From Bacteroidota bacterium (GTDB lineage: Bacteria; Bacteroidota; Bacteroidia; Bacteroidales; Prolixibacteraceae), in contig JAEWME010000082.1 of assembly GCA_023393265.1 (NCBI GenBank), positions 1 through 6,017 on the forward strand: a DNA stretch of 6,017 nucleotides, written 5' to 3'. The notes beneath the pieces are model-generated. The model was given only the letters and a program-made list of their open reading frames with translations, was not told the origin of the DNA and searched no databases. The position numbers and the translations under genes are program-made. Of the stretch, positions 5,901 through 6,017 are shown piece after piece; the stretch's first letter is position 1; each line of letters opens with the position of its first letter.

Positions 5901-6017
5901 ATGGATTATAATTCTAATCGCAGTAAGTTGGCTATACCCGAGTATGGCAGAAACTTACAAAACATGGTTGATCACATTCTGACTATAGAGGATCGGAACG
6001 AGCGAAACAGGGCAGCC
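5901..6017 (+). CDS. DUF4290 family protein (N-terminal 39 residues, runs off the right edge)
   Basis: ATG at 5901 opens a frame that stays open to the window end. The residues MDYNSNRSKLAIPEYGRN, followed by a segment ending TIEDRNERNRAA, match the conserved N-terminus of DUF4290, whose members begin MDYN, then PEYGRN and TIEDREERN. The family is found in Bacteroidota and has no established function. As I recall, it often lies just upstream of murA (peptidoglycan precursor synthesis), but the next gene lies outside the window. The start is set by alignment to the family; the leader is extremely AT-rich (a T6 run just before the ATG) and has no Shine-Dalgarno sequence, as is common in this phylum. 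The gene is separated from the helicase by 167 bp with its own promoter candidate, so it is probably a separate transcription unit. Confidence 0.85.
   Translation, partial: MDYNSNRSKLAIPEYGRNLQNMVDHILTIEDRNERNRAA

Overview
The window looks like a chromosomal segment of a Bacteroidota organism, probably class Bacteroidia; I cannot place the genus. Four things point there: a secreted protein with a gliding-motility/type IX secretion C-terminal sorting domain, the start of a DUF4290 gene (a family I know only from Bacteroidota), promoter-like boxes of the TAnnTTTG type, and start regions without clear Shine-Dalgarno sites. No RNA gene, CRISPR array, insertion sequence or phage gene is visible.

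Left part (1-3193, minus strand). Four genes are packed head to tail in the order 3193 to 1: a type IX secretion cargo protein with Ig/PKD-like repeats, a small HAD-IB phosphatase, a UbiA-family membrane prenyltransferase most like decaprenyl-phosphate phosphoribosyltransferase (DPPR synthase), and the first 120 residues of a polytopic membrane protein that may be a GT-C glycosyltransferase. Junctions are 42 bp, a 31 bp overlap, and 10 bp, so at least the last three are very likely one operon. A plausible joint role is a polyprenyl-phosphate pentose pathway: UbiA makes polyprenyl-phospho-phosphoribose, the HAD enzyme removes the 5-phosphate, and the membrane protein transfers the sugar on the outer face of the inner membrane. 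The families are seen in the sequence; the pathway is inference.

Divergent intergenic region (3194-3417). About 220 bp separate the minus-strand cluster from a plus-strand helicase gene. It holds no gene but contains several CCTGAA/TTCAGG half-sites, a 9 bp inverted repeat, a perfect 16 bp palindrome and an exact TAnnTTTG box. That box overlaps the longest possible helicase start (TTG at 3391), so the real start is more likely GTG at 3418.

Right part (3418-6017, plus strand). A complete UvrD/PcrA superfamily 1A DNA helicase with all motifs and a C-terminal Tudor-like domain is followed by 167 bp of AT-rich spacer with two hairpins, an 11 bp direct repeat and a good promoter candidate. The first 39 codons of a DUF4290 protein then run off the window edge.

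The right half is ordinary housekeeping sequence. The most interesting material is the compact HAD/UbiA/membrane-protein module and the repeat-rich divergent regulatory region.
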